A DNA stretch of 64,000 bases. It comes from Saururus chinensis (Eukaryota; Streptophyta; Magnoliopsida; Piperales; Saururaceae). Positions within the stretch are counted from its first letter, which is position 1. Each line of letters begins with the position of its first letter. The notes under the pieces are model-generated. The model saw only the letters and a list, made by a program, of their open reading frames with translations, did not search any database and had not been told where the DNA came from. The stretch covers positions 12,893,968 to 12,957,967 of the forward strand of contig CP141141.1 of NCBI GenBank assembly GCA_035235625.1, in the 5' to 3' direction. Below are positions 1 through 13,690 of the stretch, one piece after another. Made by a program: the position numbers and the translations under genes.

Positions 1-883
1 TCATAAATATAAGAAATTATACTTAAGAGTAAAAATACGAAAATGATCAAAATAACCAAAGATGGCCAAACTGCTGTGTTTCAAATGCCCTGTTGGGCCA
101 TTCAATCAACCTGCATGGTCGTTCGAATGCCAAAACAGAAGTTCTGCTTCGTCTTCTTCCTTTCAAATTTAAAACCGAAAATACACATATTCATCTTAAA
201 CCTTCAAATCTTACTTCCAAACATCACCATAATGAAATCTAAGCCTAGAAAATAGTAAATCTAGTCATTTATCAACAAAAACATGAAGAAATCGTAAGAA
301 AGATTAAGTTCTTTAAATCTACCATTAAACCTCAACTCCATGCAACCCCACATAAAACTCCACCACACTTTAAATCTAAAATCACAAACCTATTTAGTAT
401 GAAATCCCTTACCTCCAATGAGTTTCTTCACTTGAAATCGACGCTCTAAGACCTTCAAATCCTACCCACAATATAGTTTTTTTAATACTTGCATAAATCC
501 GCTTAAAAATACCTAAATCTTTTGAAAACTTGTAGATTTAGGGTTTATTGAGTTTAAAAACGAAATTTCTTTTATAAGGGTTTAAAATAGATATCAAAAT
601 CAGAAACTTTAAGGGTAAAAATCGATATTGATCATTGGTAAAAGAAGGGTTTTAAAAAGTTTAGGAAAAAACCAAGGTAATTAATGGAAAATCAAGTTAA
701 TCTTACCTTAATCACCTGCCCTTCTTTAGAAATAGAGATTAGAGCCTCCTAAACTCCAAATTCCAGCCCTTCCCAAATAGGAATAAGGTTGTCCCTTTCT
801 ATTTATAGCAGGCATTGGGGTAGACCACACAATAATAATTAAATAAAATTAAGTAAGCCAGTTTAGGATTTATGGATCTTACA
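1..883 (-). repeat. 3' LTR of a Ty3/gypsy element, cut by the window edge
   Basis: On the minus strand the LTR begins TGTAAGATCC at 883, directly after a polypurine tract and the end of pol, so this is the downstream LTR. It continues past position 1. A TATA box lies at about 799-812 (minus). The sequence matches in the same orientation the LTR at 42979-45644, and in reverse the LTRs starting at 30763 and 32495; shared landmarks are the promoter block and a block rich in TTCGAACG/GATCGATC-like words. The family LTR is about 2.7-2.9 kb long, so roughly a third is present. Confidence 0.85.
799..812 (-). promoter_or_regulatory. LTR core promoter (TATA box)
   Basis: The minus strand reads GCTATAAATAGAAAGG. 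The same TATA block occurs at the equivalent place in three other LTR copies (about 31139, 32919 and 45213-45230), which supports it as the conserved U3/R promoter of this retrotransposon family. Confidence 0.6.
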
Positions 884-897
884 TCCTTCCCTCCTTT
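884..897 (-). other. Polypurine tract of the gypsy element
   Basis: The minus strand reads AAAGGAGGGAAGGA immediately before the LTR start TGTAAGATCC and 25 bases after the pol stop codon. This is the expected place for the plus-strand priming site of an LTR retrotransposon. Confidence 0.85.
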
Positions 898-921
898 AGG
901 AATTTTGGTCCCTAAAATTCA

Positions 922-1850
922 TTAACGATCGGCAATAAAAAGGTGGAAGTAATTCTCTCTTACTTCATCTTCCCGCTCCCAAGTGGCTTCTTCAACTTCA
1001 TGATTACGCCACATAACCTTAACTAATAGAATCACCTTATGTTAGAGAGTTTTCTCCTTTCTATCCAAGATACGAACTGGTGTTTCCACATAAGATAGGT
1101 CCTTTCGTAACTCCAATGGCTCGAAGTCCAATTTGTGAGAAGGATCGGACTCATACTTCCGAAGAAGTGACAAGTAGAACACATTATGGATGTTCTCAAG
1201 CTGTGGAGGTAGTCACCCGATAATCCATAGCGCCAATACGCTCCAAGATCTCAAATGGACTGATGAATCTAGGAAATAATTTACCCCTTTGGCCAAATTA
1301 TACCACACTACGGGATAGAGATATTTTGAGAAATACAAAATCACCCATGTTAAACTCCAACTCTCGCCGTCATTTGTCAGCATAGCTTTTTTTTCAACTT
1401 TGTGCCGTTTGTAACATCTCCCAAATAAGTTGGATCTTCTCCATTCATTGTTGCACAAGATTAGGACCGGTAAGGAGATATTCCCCGACCTCACCCCAAC
1501 AAAGGGGAGATCGACAAGGACACCCATAAAGTGCCTTAAAATGTGTCATTTTAATGCTCGCTTGGTAACTGTTATTATAAGCAAACTCCACCAAAGGTAA
1601 GTGTTATTCCCAATTGCCCGTCCACTCATGTATACACGCTCTAAGCATATCCTCAAGTGTTTGGATAATCCTCTCTAATTGCTCATCAATATAGGGATAG
1701 TAGGCTGAGCTAAAATGCAATGATGTACTCAAGACTCTCTGAAAACTCTACCAAAATTGAGAAGTAAAGCAAAGATCACAATCAGAAACAATAGACACCG
1801 AAATATCATGCAACCACACAACCTCCTTTACATATAAGACAGCTATGGAT
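922..1850 (-). pseudogene. Ty3/gypsy pol C-terminus (integrase to end), decayed
   Basis: The minus strand encodes the end of a gypsy polyprotein across several frames. About 1840-1730 gives the integrase core (VSIVSDCDLCFTSQFW, family form SDRDPRFTSRFW). About 1690-1570 gives DEQLERIIQTLEDMLRAC, EWTGNWE and [11 protein letters not shown]. About 1420-1200 gives the integrase C-terminal domain (ELEFNMGDFVFLK, then RFISPFEILERIGA). The end reads VMWRNHEVEEATWERED and stops at TAA 922. Internal stops (for example after LVQQ) and frameshifts show it is dead. Gag, protease and reverse transcriptase are absent: homology ends near 1850 in unrelated sequence, so the element is 5'-truncated. Family identity is firm from these motifs; the lineage within gypsy is not decided. 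Confidence 0.93.
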
Positions 1851-2776
1851 CTTAACTACATACCACCTATGTTTTCATCATAATCATTTCTTACAGTGTC
1901 ATCCACATGTTAGTGACTTGCCAACAGTTTACTATGTTTTATGCCGATGTGCTCAGCAGCGCATCAAATGGTTAGAAACATTCGAGGTGTTATAGATTAA
2001 TCTTACATGCTTACTCAGTTATTTGAATGCATTCCTTACATTTTTGTCCTATACATGTCCATCATTAGATTTTACTAGATGTTCTAAAGTTGAGGCCTTT
2101 TGACAAGGGATTATGGGTTTCTAGATGGTGTTATTAAGAAGTAAAAAATCCGCTAAGTAGTCATAATTACTTTTGAAGATCTCATAGAGGAACCTTCATG
2201 GCCATTGCCAATGGGAAGGAAGAATATTTATGACAAACTCAAGGCGCAAAGATATGGGCAAAAGCCAATAAATTTAGCTAAGAGACTTTAGTTATTAGAG
2301 AAGCAAGAAACCTAAGCCAATCATGCTTAAATACCTTACATAAATCTCTACAGAGAATCCCTTGATATTCAAACTAAGACACTCAAGAATTTTTTAAACT
2401 TAGCCACGTAGAAAATAAATCTAATACTCACTTTTTCAGTAGAATAACTTCCTATGTATATGAATTTTAGGTTTAGAACTTTAGTATTACAATGTAGATA
2501 TAAAAAGCTTCACCAAGAATATATATGAAGCAATGATCAAAAGATGAAGGTATGGTCGATGTAACATTTAGAAATTTTCTAAATTGAGAAAAATAATGAG
2601 TTTGGCCCCTCAGGCCTTCTAATTCAATACCTTCCTCGATAGTTCTATTTTGGGCATGTAACTTTTCTACTAAGAACTAAATGAAAAGAGCTTTGAAACA
2701 CCACAAGCACATGCAAATCAAAGTTTTGATAAAAAAAAATTACACTCATTTGAAGTTGAACTCATTGTGCTATCAA

Positions 2777-5700
2777 TAGGGGTGAAAGAAGGCTAGGCCC
2801 TAGTGGGCCATAAGTAGACCGAAGTTTTGGCCCTAAAGATAAAAATTGGCACAAACTTGGCCCTAACCTACATACCAAAATGCTACCCCAATCGTAGGAT
2901 TAGGCAGGCTGGCTGGGCCACACGCTTTTAAAGATTTTTCTAAATATCAATTCAACTATTTTTCCCATGTGAATAATGTAATTTTGAAAAGTTCACTCAG
3001 CTAGAACTACAAGTTCATAGCCATTTTACAATAACATGATACACAACTAAATAAACTTATATATCATTTTTTCTTACATTTGGTTCAAATACATATATGA
3101 TTGAAGAAACTTCAAAGCTATTTCATAATAAAATAATAAAAGAAACTTATATATCATGTGCGACTATAATAAAAGTTACAAATTTACTCTTCAAATTCAG
3201 TCTATAATTTACTCTTCAACTATGCTAAATGTCAAAAAACTCAGTCTCCAACATAACATCCCACACTTAACTAGGGCACTATAGTTCAAAAATCCAAACA
3301 ATCTACACCTTATTAAGGCCACCTTAGTGACACCCGAATATTAGAAAACACAAATATAATACACTGCAATTCCAAATAATTCATCCCTACACGCACATAA
3401 CAAAAAAGGAGCTACATATCATTATATCAACATGCTCAATTTATTTCCAATAGTTGTAACACAGTAAAACTGCTCAGTTTCGAAACAACCTATTTAAAAG
3501 GAGTTACAATACATATCATCATAATAACCTATTTCAAAACAATTCTTCTATATGCAAGAATAGGTCATTCATTCATTTTATCAACATGTTACTAACAATT
3601 GCTTCTCCCCATATATTAAGTACAAAAAAATTGAATGTACAACAATAAAATTATAATTTAACATTTTTAAATTAAATTGTTTTCCCACCTCCTTTCTCAT
3701 CCAGGCTTGGGACCGGCAACGACGGAGTTAAAAAACTTTTTTTTATTTGTAAACATAATAAACAAAAAGAAGAATCAACAAACATACCTAATTCGTTAAT
3801 TATTTGCTTCAATTGTCTCGCTTAAGTTGTTGTTGAGCTCATCATCCAAATCATAAAAGATCCCACCCCCATGTTACCACGAAACCAATCCTTAGTGCAA
3901 ATTAAACATTCAACTATCTCAACTAGGAAAACTTTTATATTAAAATAAAACCCTTCACTTATTTTTAAAAGGTTGATTCTAAAGCAATTGTAGTAATCAA
4001 AACATTTAGAATGACTTGAGATGTTGATGTCGTATTACATACTTAGCTAAGTTAGCCCTCCACTAACAAAGAATATCCAAATCAGCCTCTTGATTTTCTA
4101 AGCCCCCTTCAAAGTATAACTCCAACTCACATTTTTCATTATCATTGTCCTCAACAGATCCTTGTGCTTGCATCTATTATTAAATTTCTTCTTCCTAAAT
4201 AAAAAAAATTATTGCCTTACTAAAGACCCTCTCCCAAACCAGACACACCATGCTCTTATATTGATCAAATAACAATTACATCACAACCAAACTCCTTTCA
4301 AAATATATTTTCCCTATCTCCTTTCCATGTAAATGGGTCAAATAAAATCTCAATAGCATCCAAAACTACCACACTAGTAGCATTTTCTTTTCATCATCAA
4401 AAAACAAATGTTTATAACTTAGATTTTCTTCCTCTAATCTTTTCAAAACAACACGAAATGACAACATAGACTCTAATATTAACTAAGTAGAATTCCATCA
4501 AGTACTAACATCTAAATCAAATTGTTCCCCACACTAATTCCCAATTCAACTACTAACTCAACAAATTTTTGGTGATAGAAAGGTGAAACTTTCACATATT
4601 TCATAGACTTACGATCAAGAAAAATTACTTCTTACAAGATATTTTAGTCCAACCCACACAACAGTAGGGCGTATCCCTTTTCAACAAGGTCCTTTACAAG
4701 GCTTCTTTAAACAACATCATGTTTGATGCGTTAACTAAAGTAACACTACATACTTTGCAATCTACTTTACTAAAATGATTTTAATAGAATTATATATTAC
4801 CAAGCTAGGATGTGGTGAGGGAAATCAAGTGATACTAATAATTTTTTTTTTAAATGCCAATTATAATCAAAATAATGAGCAATCACACCAATATATCTAA
4901 AAGTTTGATTTGAAGCCTATAGATAAAGAAGTAATACTAACTCTAGTAGAAGAGAGCTTTTGAAGTACATCCATCAATTTTTGTATAAATGTTTTGGCAA
5001 TCATTCCTATTTGTGGTCCTTATAACCATTTTAAAAAGAGGCTACAATGTTTGTGTAAAATTGATAGAATCTTTGAGTGACAAAATTAAATGGGTACTCG
5101 TACACTATTATTTCTCTTGCAAGAGCTTCCCTAATAACATGTTAATTAAATTTTAAAAAAAATACATTACCAAAAGCAATACTAAGAGGATTATCCAAAA
5201 TCTCTATTATTGTGTCTTACTAGATGAGTACCACCTAAATCTAGTCCAACAAACTTGGACTTGCAATGGCTAATATTGTTTCTTTTTTTACGTCATTCAC
5301 ATAAAAAAAATACCAAATTTTGCAACACATGTGACACACCTCTAATCCATCTTTTCCTATTTTGACAACTTGATGCTCTTGAAACTGGAAGAGGGAGAGG
5401 GGTAGTGTAGTGTTAGGGGAAACAACAAGTGTGAGGGTGGGCGTGGAAGAACTCGCCAAGGTGGAAAAAGCGTCATCACTATTAGTGGAGAAGAGATTAA
5501 ATAACAAATTAATAACATGGATAGGATAACATGTATTATAGCTAAGATAACAAAGAAAAATAATTTATTACAAGCAACGCAACAAGTAGGTATGAAATTA
5601 AATAACATAATAATGAGACGAGACAAATTAATAATAGAGATGTATTAAATAGGTAACAAGTAGGTGAGAAATTAATAACAAAGCAAGGACAAAAAGTGTT

Positions 5701-6584
5701 ATAGCTGAGATAGCTTATAAATTATTACATGCAGCATACAACAACTATATAAGAAATTAAATAACATAATAACGGAGAAAGGGCAACAAGTATAAATAAC
5801 TAAATGTATTATTGAAAATATATTAAATGACAAATTAATTACCAAAAATAAAGTACAACAAATACTATAGATAAGAAGAAAAAAAATAGGTAAGGATTAA
5901 CAGTAATATTGATATAAACTAACAAGTAGATAAGAAATTAGGCAACATAGTAGTAACATATATTAGAAGTTACTAAATATTGGTGTATTATTAACATATA
6001 GAATTAGAGTACAATAAGTATCATTTTAAAGAAACAAAACTAATAAGTACAACAAAGGATAATAAATAAGATATCAAAGAACGATTAAGAACACATAAGA
6101 GGACAATTGAGACCTTTTTATTGTAACATGCAAGAGATTTGGTGACATTGAGTTGCCGATAAATAGAGTAACCTTTCAGCCACTGAGCTTCCAAAAGAGA
6201 GAGGAAACCCTTGAGCAACAAACTGATGGGGGATGGAGAAAACCTCAAGCCCTAATGGTTATCTTCCGCCATAAGAGATCTGGTGAAGTGTGGACAATTG
6301 CCAGTAAAAAATGGTAACGGTGTACACAAATGCCCCCATATGTAACCATTGGATTAAGTTAGAATCATTTGGAGAGGGTCATATGGGTAAAAGTGTCTGC
6401 CTGGCTAATGGGTTTGGGTTGTTGAGGAACTTCCAGCCTTTCATAGTAGGTTGCTTAGTTGGGCTAGGGTTTTTTATTTTGTTGTATTATCATGTGTAAT
6501 CCTATCGCTAGCCCAAAAAATAAGCCCTAGCCCATTATTTTGTGGGTCAGACTAGCAGCATTGCTGCTAAAATTTATAGCCCTA
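2777..6584 (-). mobile_element. Full-length degenerate hAT (Ac-like) transposon, 3.8 kb
   Basis: The left end reads TAGGGGTGAAAG; the right end, reversed, reads TAGGGCTATAAA, a weak hAT-type terminal match. The left flank GCTATCAA reappears on the right as GCTAT-TAT-CAA, an 8-bp target duplication disturbed by 3 bases. Inside is a minus-strand hAT transposase pseudogene. Subterminal GGCCCTA/TAGGGCC-rich stretches lie at both ends (2790-2930 and 6410-6585). A leader-like region for the transposase lies at about 6000-6260 (minus). The element is also present in segmental copy 2, so it inserted before the duplication. Confidence 0.8.
3785..5507 (-). pseudogene. hAT-Ac transposase, decayed, copy 1
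   Basis: Minus-strand fragments follow the hAT transposase order, in mixed frames with stops. Near 5370-5310 is a BED-finger-like piece (KIGKDGLEVCHMCC). Near 5120-5070 is REIIVYEYPFNFV. Near 4900-4830 is RYIGVIAHYFDYNWHLKKK, the family's Y-x-C-x-T-A-H-x-x-D-x-x-W block. Near 4600-4380 is the WxSTYLxL region, better kept in copy 2. Near 4150-4070 is DNEKCELELYFEGGLENQE then DILC-stop-WRANLAKY, the C-terminal dimerisation region. Near 3960 is TIALESTF (family form VASESAFS) and near 3890 is VECLICTKDWFRG. The protein would cut and paste the element in the nucleus; numerous stops make it non-functional. Confidence 0.85.
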
Positions 6585-8780
6585 GCTATTATCAACCTAC
6601 CAACGTGACACCAATTAAATATTACACCTAAAAAGATGTACTTATATAGGTGGAGTTTTAAGTACGAAACATTAAGGTTATACATTATCTTTGAAATGCA
6701 AACCAAAGGAAGTTATGTTAGATGTTAAACCTAAGAACCATTACTAAACTGCATCGACAAAGTTGCCAATAGTAGGAGCAATTTTGATAATGGGCTAATA
6801 AACAAACTAACAAATGGTCCTTATAAATACCCTTTAAGGTTCCTTATACACATTTTTTTAAAAAAATTTCTCAAAATAAAAAAAAGGTGAAAGGTGCACA
6901 AAATTTTGAAAAAAGTAAGTGAAATAACAAATATGCAAAGAATGATTGACAACAAATGTGAGAAAGAAATTCAATTTCATAAAAATGTCAAATTGTTAAC
7001 TTTAAACTTTATGTGATATTTAAACATTAAAAAGATAATCTTAAGGATTATGAGTTGATCTAATTATTATGAAATTATTATTTTAGATTCATGGATATGA
7101 AACTATTGAACTAAAATTATGAATCTAGACTTCTGAGTGTTATTCTTAAGATGAGGATTTGTGTAAAACTATAAAATATTAAATCACATAGCTATGAAGA
7201 ATAAATACACTTTGAAAGGGATGATTTGTTCAACTAATAACAAGCAACTAAAATTTTTGTATGATTTAGGATCAAGTTATCACCATCCAAAAATTAAGGA
7301 TGAAGATGCTTCTAAAATAAATGATGAAGATGTCCCTAAAATAGCTTTAAAACTAGATATTATCACCATAAATTCTTCATAATGCACTTTGGTTTGACTA
7401 ACACTTGCAACCTTCGGGTATGAATAGAATATACCACCAGTCATATTAGTTTGTTATTGTGTTTGTAGATGACATTGTCATCTACTCCTATAAAAAAACC
7501 ACTAGCATCCTCTAAAAACAACTTTACAAGTTCTCATAAAACAACATTTGCATGACAAATTATTATTAGCTTTTCAGGGTAAAATAATGATACAAAAAAG
7601 GTTAATTATGGGTATTTATAGCCGAATTTATGGGTATTCAACTAGAAATAGAATATGACTAGAGTACTATACTAGGATGTGATTATGAATATTCAACTAG
7701 GAATAGGGAACAGGTTAATAATCCTCCCTCATATGTGACAAATTAAAGAATTGAAAGGAAGTGACATCTTTTCTATTTAGAATTTTATTTGAGGGCCCCT
7801 AATTAGGGTTTAACTAGAAAATTTTCAATTAAGGTTTGAAGCAGGAGAGAACCATCAATCAATCAACTGACCAATAAACAATTTCAAAATATGAAAATGG
7901 ATGTTAACAACTTTCAGGATAGAAAAGGACTAATGATTCCTCCTAAATTCAACTGCATAATTTTTCAATAATCAATGAAAAATCAAAGAAATATTTCAAA
8001 ATTAGAATTCAATTGATGATAAACAAAGAAACAATGAAGATGAAAAAATACAAAAGTAGTGTAACAATTCCCAAGGTGCAGCCTGCCACGGTCAAATGCA
8101 AATTGCTAAATTGAATGCCCTTTTCAAGTTATTTACTAGGCAACTTTTCCAATTTTGCTAACATGTTTTATTTTAAACTCTGATCCTTCAAGGAGAAATT
8201 TCACAACCACAAATGAAAAGCACCTTCAGAGAGCTGTAGATTGTGCCTCTTGGCCCACACTAGATCCTCATAACTACCACAAATGAAAAGCACCTACATA
8301 GCTAAATATCATGCCTCTTCGCCAACTGAAATCCTCTCTATTACAATGAACATTTCCTTTCTCCATTGCTAGCATAACATGGGACTTATTTTTGCTATTA
8401 ATACAATGCAATAATGAATTATAAACTAACGCTTACCAATTTACAAAGAATTACATCAATTTAAGCCTAATTAATGGAGTGAAATGAATTGATTCTACAC
8501 AAAGGCAAAGATATCGACAATTAATCAACTCTCCCACTGAGTTCTACACATAGGCAAAGATAATCAATTTTGTCTCCCCACATCGCCCGAAAATATTCAA
8601 GAAGCAGCCTACTCAGCCATCATAAAATTAAATTTTGTTTATGCGCCCATGGGCATAAACACAAGGATTTCAAGCTCTCGACCAAGCCCCCCAAGGTAGC
8701 TGGAGCACATCCCACTTCATTGGTTACAGAAGTTAGCAATTATGTCTACAATAACTCTTACCAACTTCCATATAAATGAA
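6585..8780. other. AT-rich DNA without recognisable gene
   Basis: No coding or transposon signature is recognised here. The longest open frames (7194-7382, 8570-8779) have low-complexity or unremarkable translations. The tract is missing from segmental copy 2, being part of its 4.45-kb deletion. Two short imperfect direct repeats occur (8206-8345 and about 8485-8565). Confidence 0.5.
8206..8345. repeat. Two imperfect 70-bp direct repeats
   Basis: ACCACAAATGAAAAGCACCT occurs at 8206 and 8276. Each copy is followed by a similar stretch containing TGCCTCTT and ATCCTC. This is a small local duplication with no evident function. Confidence 0.65.
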
Positions 8781-11700
8781 CAATGATGAGTCACCCTCTA
8801 GATTGGTTGCCTCTTTTGGAAACATTCTTATCATACAAAGCAAACAAATCTACCCTAGGCTAAGAACAGTAGACTTCGACATTCTATTAGACAACAGCAG
8901 CAATACCACACACTCCAGTGCTAGCATACTAGGATACTGAATGATACACATAATATGCTGTGAACAAATACCTATCATCACCATAATCTCCTCGCCAGGA
9001 AGTACAGACCCGCCATTATACCTTAGGAATCCAATAAACCAAAAAGGTTGATTAGTCCTTCCATTCAACAAGCTTCACACATATAAGAACAAACAAGATC
9101 AGGTCCCAGAAAACAAGGTCCAGCTCAGATAAACTTAAGTCAAACATTCAGATGAACACGGTCTCAAACATAAATGTTATCATATATCTCCTCCGCAAAT
9201 GGTAAAAATTAGGGAACACCGCATGTACTATTCAAGTCCAGCACATCTTACCTAATTTCAGCCATAACTGTACCTGAAAGGCCATCCTAGCTTTTTTTAT
9301 AATAAAAAAATATGAAAATATGTGTTCCTCAAATTTCTTCCGCACAGGAACTTTTTCACAACGAACACACCAAATCTCCTCCAGACAGGCACAAAAACAT
9401 AAAAAGTTTCTTAATAAGATAGCCATACAAGAAACCTGACCCAGCACAATCGAGTAAAAAACTCACTTGCACATGCTGTCAAGAACGATTATATGTTATA
9501 TGAAGACCTACTATAGTAGTGGAACTAAGTGACACCAAATCTATGCTAGACATACAACAAAACCTTGAGAACATATTTCTTACAATACCCATAAAACATC
9601 TAAAAATCCATACACAAGCACAAGCCAGCACAACGAATTTGCAAAATAACCAGTCCCTGAGAGCAATCAGCACAAAACCGCATAAATGTCAGTTCTCTTT
9701 CTTTCTAAGACCCTACATAAACACACTAAGGTGCTCGTACATAGGCTTAGAATAGGAACAATAGTGCATGCCAGAATAAACACCATTACACTGATTGCAA
9801 AGACATGACTGACATAATCCATACCTTCAACCATGTCATATGAGGCAAGTAGATCAACATCTGCAAGCAATGGGAAAACAAACACAGGAACAGCAGACAC
9901 TCTGGATACCACACACAATGAACACATCAAACCCCGAAACTGTGATTCCTTGCTAGATATATAAAACAAACTGTTGTTTCACCTCCCTGTGACCAAAGGA
10001 AAAGATGTCCAACAAACTAATGAAAGCCAATTAATCCTTCGTTCAACAAACTTCACACATTTAAGAACAAAGAAGACAAGGTCCCAGATAATGGGGTCCA
10101 CCTCAAATACACATGCCAACTTCCATGTGAAAACACATTCTCAAACAAAACTGTAATCATTTATCATCCCTCCTTAAATGATAGAATTAAGGTACATGGC
10201 GTGCACTAAGAAAAATTAAGTCAGGCACATCTTATATCAAGCCAAAACTGCTACATGACTCTCTCTAGATAGGCCATCCTAGATTTTGTGATAATAAAAA
10301 AATAAGTGGATGCATTCCTCAAATTTCTTCCAAAATGAACCCAAATCCTCTCAAGACAAGCACAATAAACTTTAAACCTCTTCAATAAAATAGTTGTAAA
10401 ACATCCAAAACCAAAAAATAAAAAATACAAGAAAATTTAACCCAGCCCAATACTTGCACATGCCATAGAGAACGGATCTCTGTTATATTCAACACTACTG
10501 TAGTACAATACAGTTGATGGGGAAGGAAAACAAGTGACTTGAACGGGCAAGCAAGGAGATCATACTGAAGGACGGAAACAAGAGAAATACCAAAATGCAG
10601 TAATTTATAGTTCCATCAATTTTCTTCCACATTGAAGGATCGAAAGAACACCACAACCCCTCTACACATTCCACAATAACTTGAGCACCTATTTCCTAGG
10701 CCACCCATAGAACATTTAAAAATGACAGTACCAGCACAACGAATTTGCTAATAACCAGTCCCTAAGAACAATCAACACTGCACCGCAAAAATGACAAATG
10801 ACTTTATTCTCCTTCCAGTATCCTACAGAAATCCCTAGGCCACTCATATGAAGTGGGAAAGAATAGGTAATTGTGCATGCCAGAGTAAACCATTACAAAA
10901 TCCAAAGCATGAGCATCTGTCAAACCTCTCTGTAGTAAAAAAAAGTTCCCAGAAAAAAACCAAAAAAACACTTAATACTTTCATTGTGCTTCAGGCAATT
11001 GGATCTGCAAAGGAGAAACAACCAGAGCCTCATTCTAGACAGCTAAATTTTTATATACTTAAAAATGGTATTGCATTTAAAATATGTACAAAGTATCTTG
11101 AATCTATATTTCATGTGCAACTATCTTCTCAAGCAGATAATCCATATAATTGAAAAGGCATATGATAAAGATGGCGTTCAACCTTAATCTCATTGTACCT
11201 TCTTTAGAAGGTAGGGTTGCATTAGGAATAGTATCCGGCGTGGTTCTTTACATATATTTTGTACCATCATTTTAATTCAAATTAATAATGGTCGAATTAG
11301 GCATGCAATCGTCTTTGTTGGAGTAAGGAGTTGAATGATGATGATGAAATTTTATATTTTATTTATTGCAAGACTTACATTACTCGTTTCTGGATTCTCA
11401 CTTTACGTTATATTATCTTCTCACATATATTTAAATTTAGAACATCATAAAAAATGGGCTAGAGAAAGCAAGAGAAATTTTTAAGCATAAATGCGGTAAA
11501 AGAACAAACATATAAGACAACAACTAACAACTTATACCATTCTGTCAATTAATAATGGTTTCAACCTTTTCATTGATAATGATGGAATAATGAGTAGACC
11601 TAAAAAAATTGCCTCTTTTAGGCACCTATACTTTCTTATCCAATTATACAACAGCATCACACGCAAGTGCCACCATATGAAGGGTACAAAAGGTAAGAAC

Positions 11701-13507
11701 AATAGGGTATGAACAGTAATTACACAAGGTACCCATAATCGACCATACCCATAGAAAACCAAACAGAAAAATAGAAGCCAACCTCACGTCAAAACCCAGA
11801 ACTCTGTTCCAGAACTAAGAACATATCGTCCACCTTGAATGTCTTATGCAACTTTCCCATGAAAGCATAACGATATATATCTCCTTGCAACAATGATAAA
11901 ACCAGTAGAACGCAACATAAAAATATAGTCAGGAGCATCTTGTAGGCATTTGCTTGTAGGCATCTGAAAAAATAACTTGATAATGTCTTGAAGTGAGACC
12001 ACAAATTGAATCATAACTGCCACTTGCGTTTCTCTCAAGATAGGACATTCCTCTATCTTCCATTGAGAAGATGATAATAATAGTAAAATTATGAAATTTA
12101 TCCTCCTTCCACACGAAGAAAAGCTATGAGTTGTCTACAAAGACATCACTAAAAGTAGGCCACACAAAAACTCAAGATATCCTTCCTACCACTGACAATG
12201 TTGAAAATAATGAGATAATAGTAGTAACAATTTTTGAAAAAAAACATGAATTTGTCCTTCCACAGAAGAAAAAACATACCTCATCTACATAAGCCATCAA
12301 ACTTATCAACCACTTCAATAAGATATGTAGAACATCAAGAACCAAAGCCGCCCAAACAAAATATCCAACCCACTAGCACATGAACCACACAAGAATGACC
12401 TCCCTAACCTTGACAGCAGTATCTATTGCATCCCAAAAGTGAAGGTCGGTTCTCTCCCTTTGTTGGATTCTGTGTAAAAAATTCACATAAACCACAGAGA
12501 TTCATTCTAATCCTTACTGGGAGTAAGCCCAACACATCGTAATTTATAATTTCATCAGTGACAAGAAATTTGCATGTTAGCAAAATGTCTCCACTGCCAC
12601 TATGATCATTCAAAATCAGTTCCTCTAAACTTCTTTCTCATTTGTGTAAATTACCCCATTTACCCCAATCATAACATCCATGGCTAGAAACACTTCTGAT
12701 TGCAGAAATACTTTTGAACAACCATAAACATCTAGTTAGTCAGCAGCAAGTTGAAAAAGGTGGAGCATCAATTGTTATGACATACAAGGACTCCCTCAAA
12801 TTCCCATCCTCTACACCATTTCCAACTTAAAAAAACACAAACATGAAGTAGTAAGAAACAAGTGCCAAACAAAACTTATAAGATAAAATTGATGTAAAAC
12901 AGAAAAGAAAAAAAGCAAAATTTGCTGCACAGTATTGTAATCTTTCCCAAACATATTTACTTGAGAAAAACTACTACAAAAGGCAAGAAGAATAAGCATA
13001 ATAGATTCAGTGTACATTACCCCATCAACCCTGAACATAACTTTTGCAACCAGAAACACTTCTGAACAACCAAAAACATCATCAGTCAAGCATACAGCTG
13101 CCAAAACAATACCATATAACCTGTGCATAGATGAACCGAGATGCCCATACTTTCACCATCACATACAAAGTTAAGTAAGCCAACATTTGCACGCAATGGG
13201 AAATGGAATTTGAATTGTAGAAACAGCTGATGTGTCACACATTTGAGCTTCAAAACTCAGAATCGTATTTCCCTACTAGCAGCAACACAGAATCTGTAGT
13301 TTTCCCTCGACAGTTTTCCCTCGACGCTCAAAGAACCATAACCTCAATGTTCCGTAACTCTCATTTTAGTATCCTCATCCAATGCTACGATTCACCCTGT
13401 CCGTATCTCTCATTATTTACAAACTGATCCAAATTCTATGATTCAGCTTTCAAACTGAACAAAATATATTTGGAATAAAACGGGACTCTCAAATGAACAC
13501 TGCACAA

Positions 13508-13690
13508 AGAAGCATGTGCAAACCAAAAACCTCCATTAATAAACCCAGAAGAAGGCACCTTCTCAGACTTCTTATGCCAAGAATAAACATCATCAAGAAG
13601 CATGTGCAAAACAAAAAACTGCATCAATACAAGCAAAATGCATGTTCTCAGACTTCCTATGCTGAGGTAATGTATCGAACACACTTAAAT
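13508..13690. repeat. 90-bp tandem duplication inside module 2
   Basis: AGAAGCATGTGCAAA occurs at 13508 and 13598, each followed by a similar block ending in CTCAGACTTCYTATGC. The same pair is present in segmental copy 2 (about 62216-62390), so it predates the segmental duplication. Module 3 has a related single unit near 16520. Confidence 0.75.

Noticed and set aside
12811..13128. Hydrophobic minus-strand frames in the modules (also 9667-9969, 15329-15604, 16253-16492) as membrane proteins
   Set aside because: The hydrophobicity follows from T-rich sequence; the frames are not aligned or conserved between modules or segmental copies.
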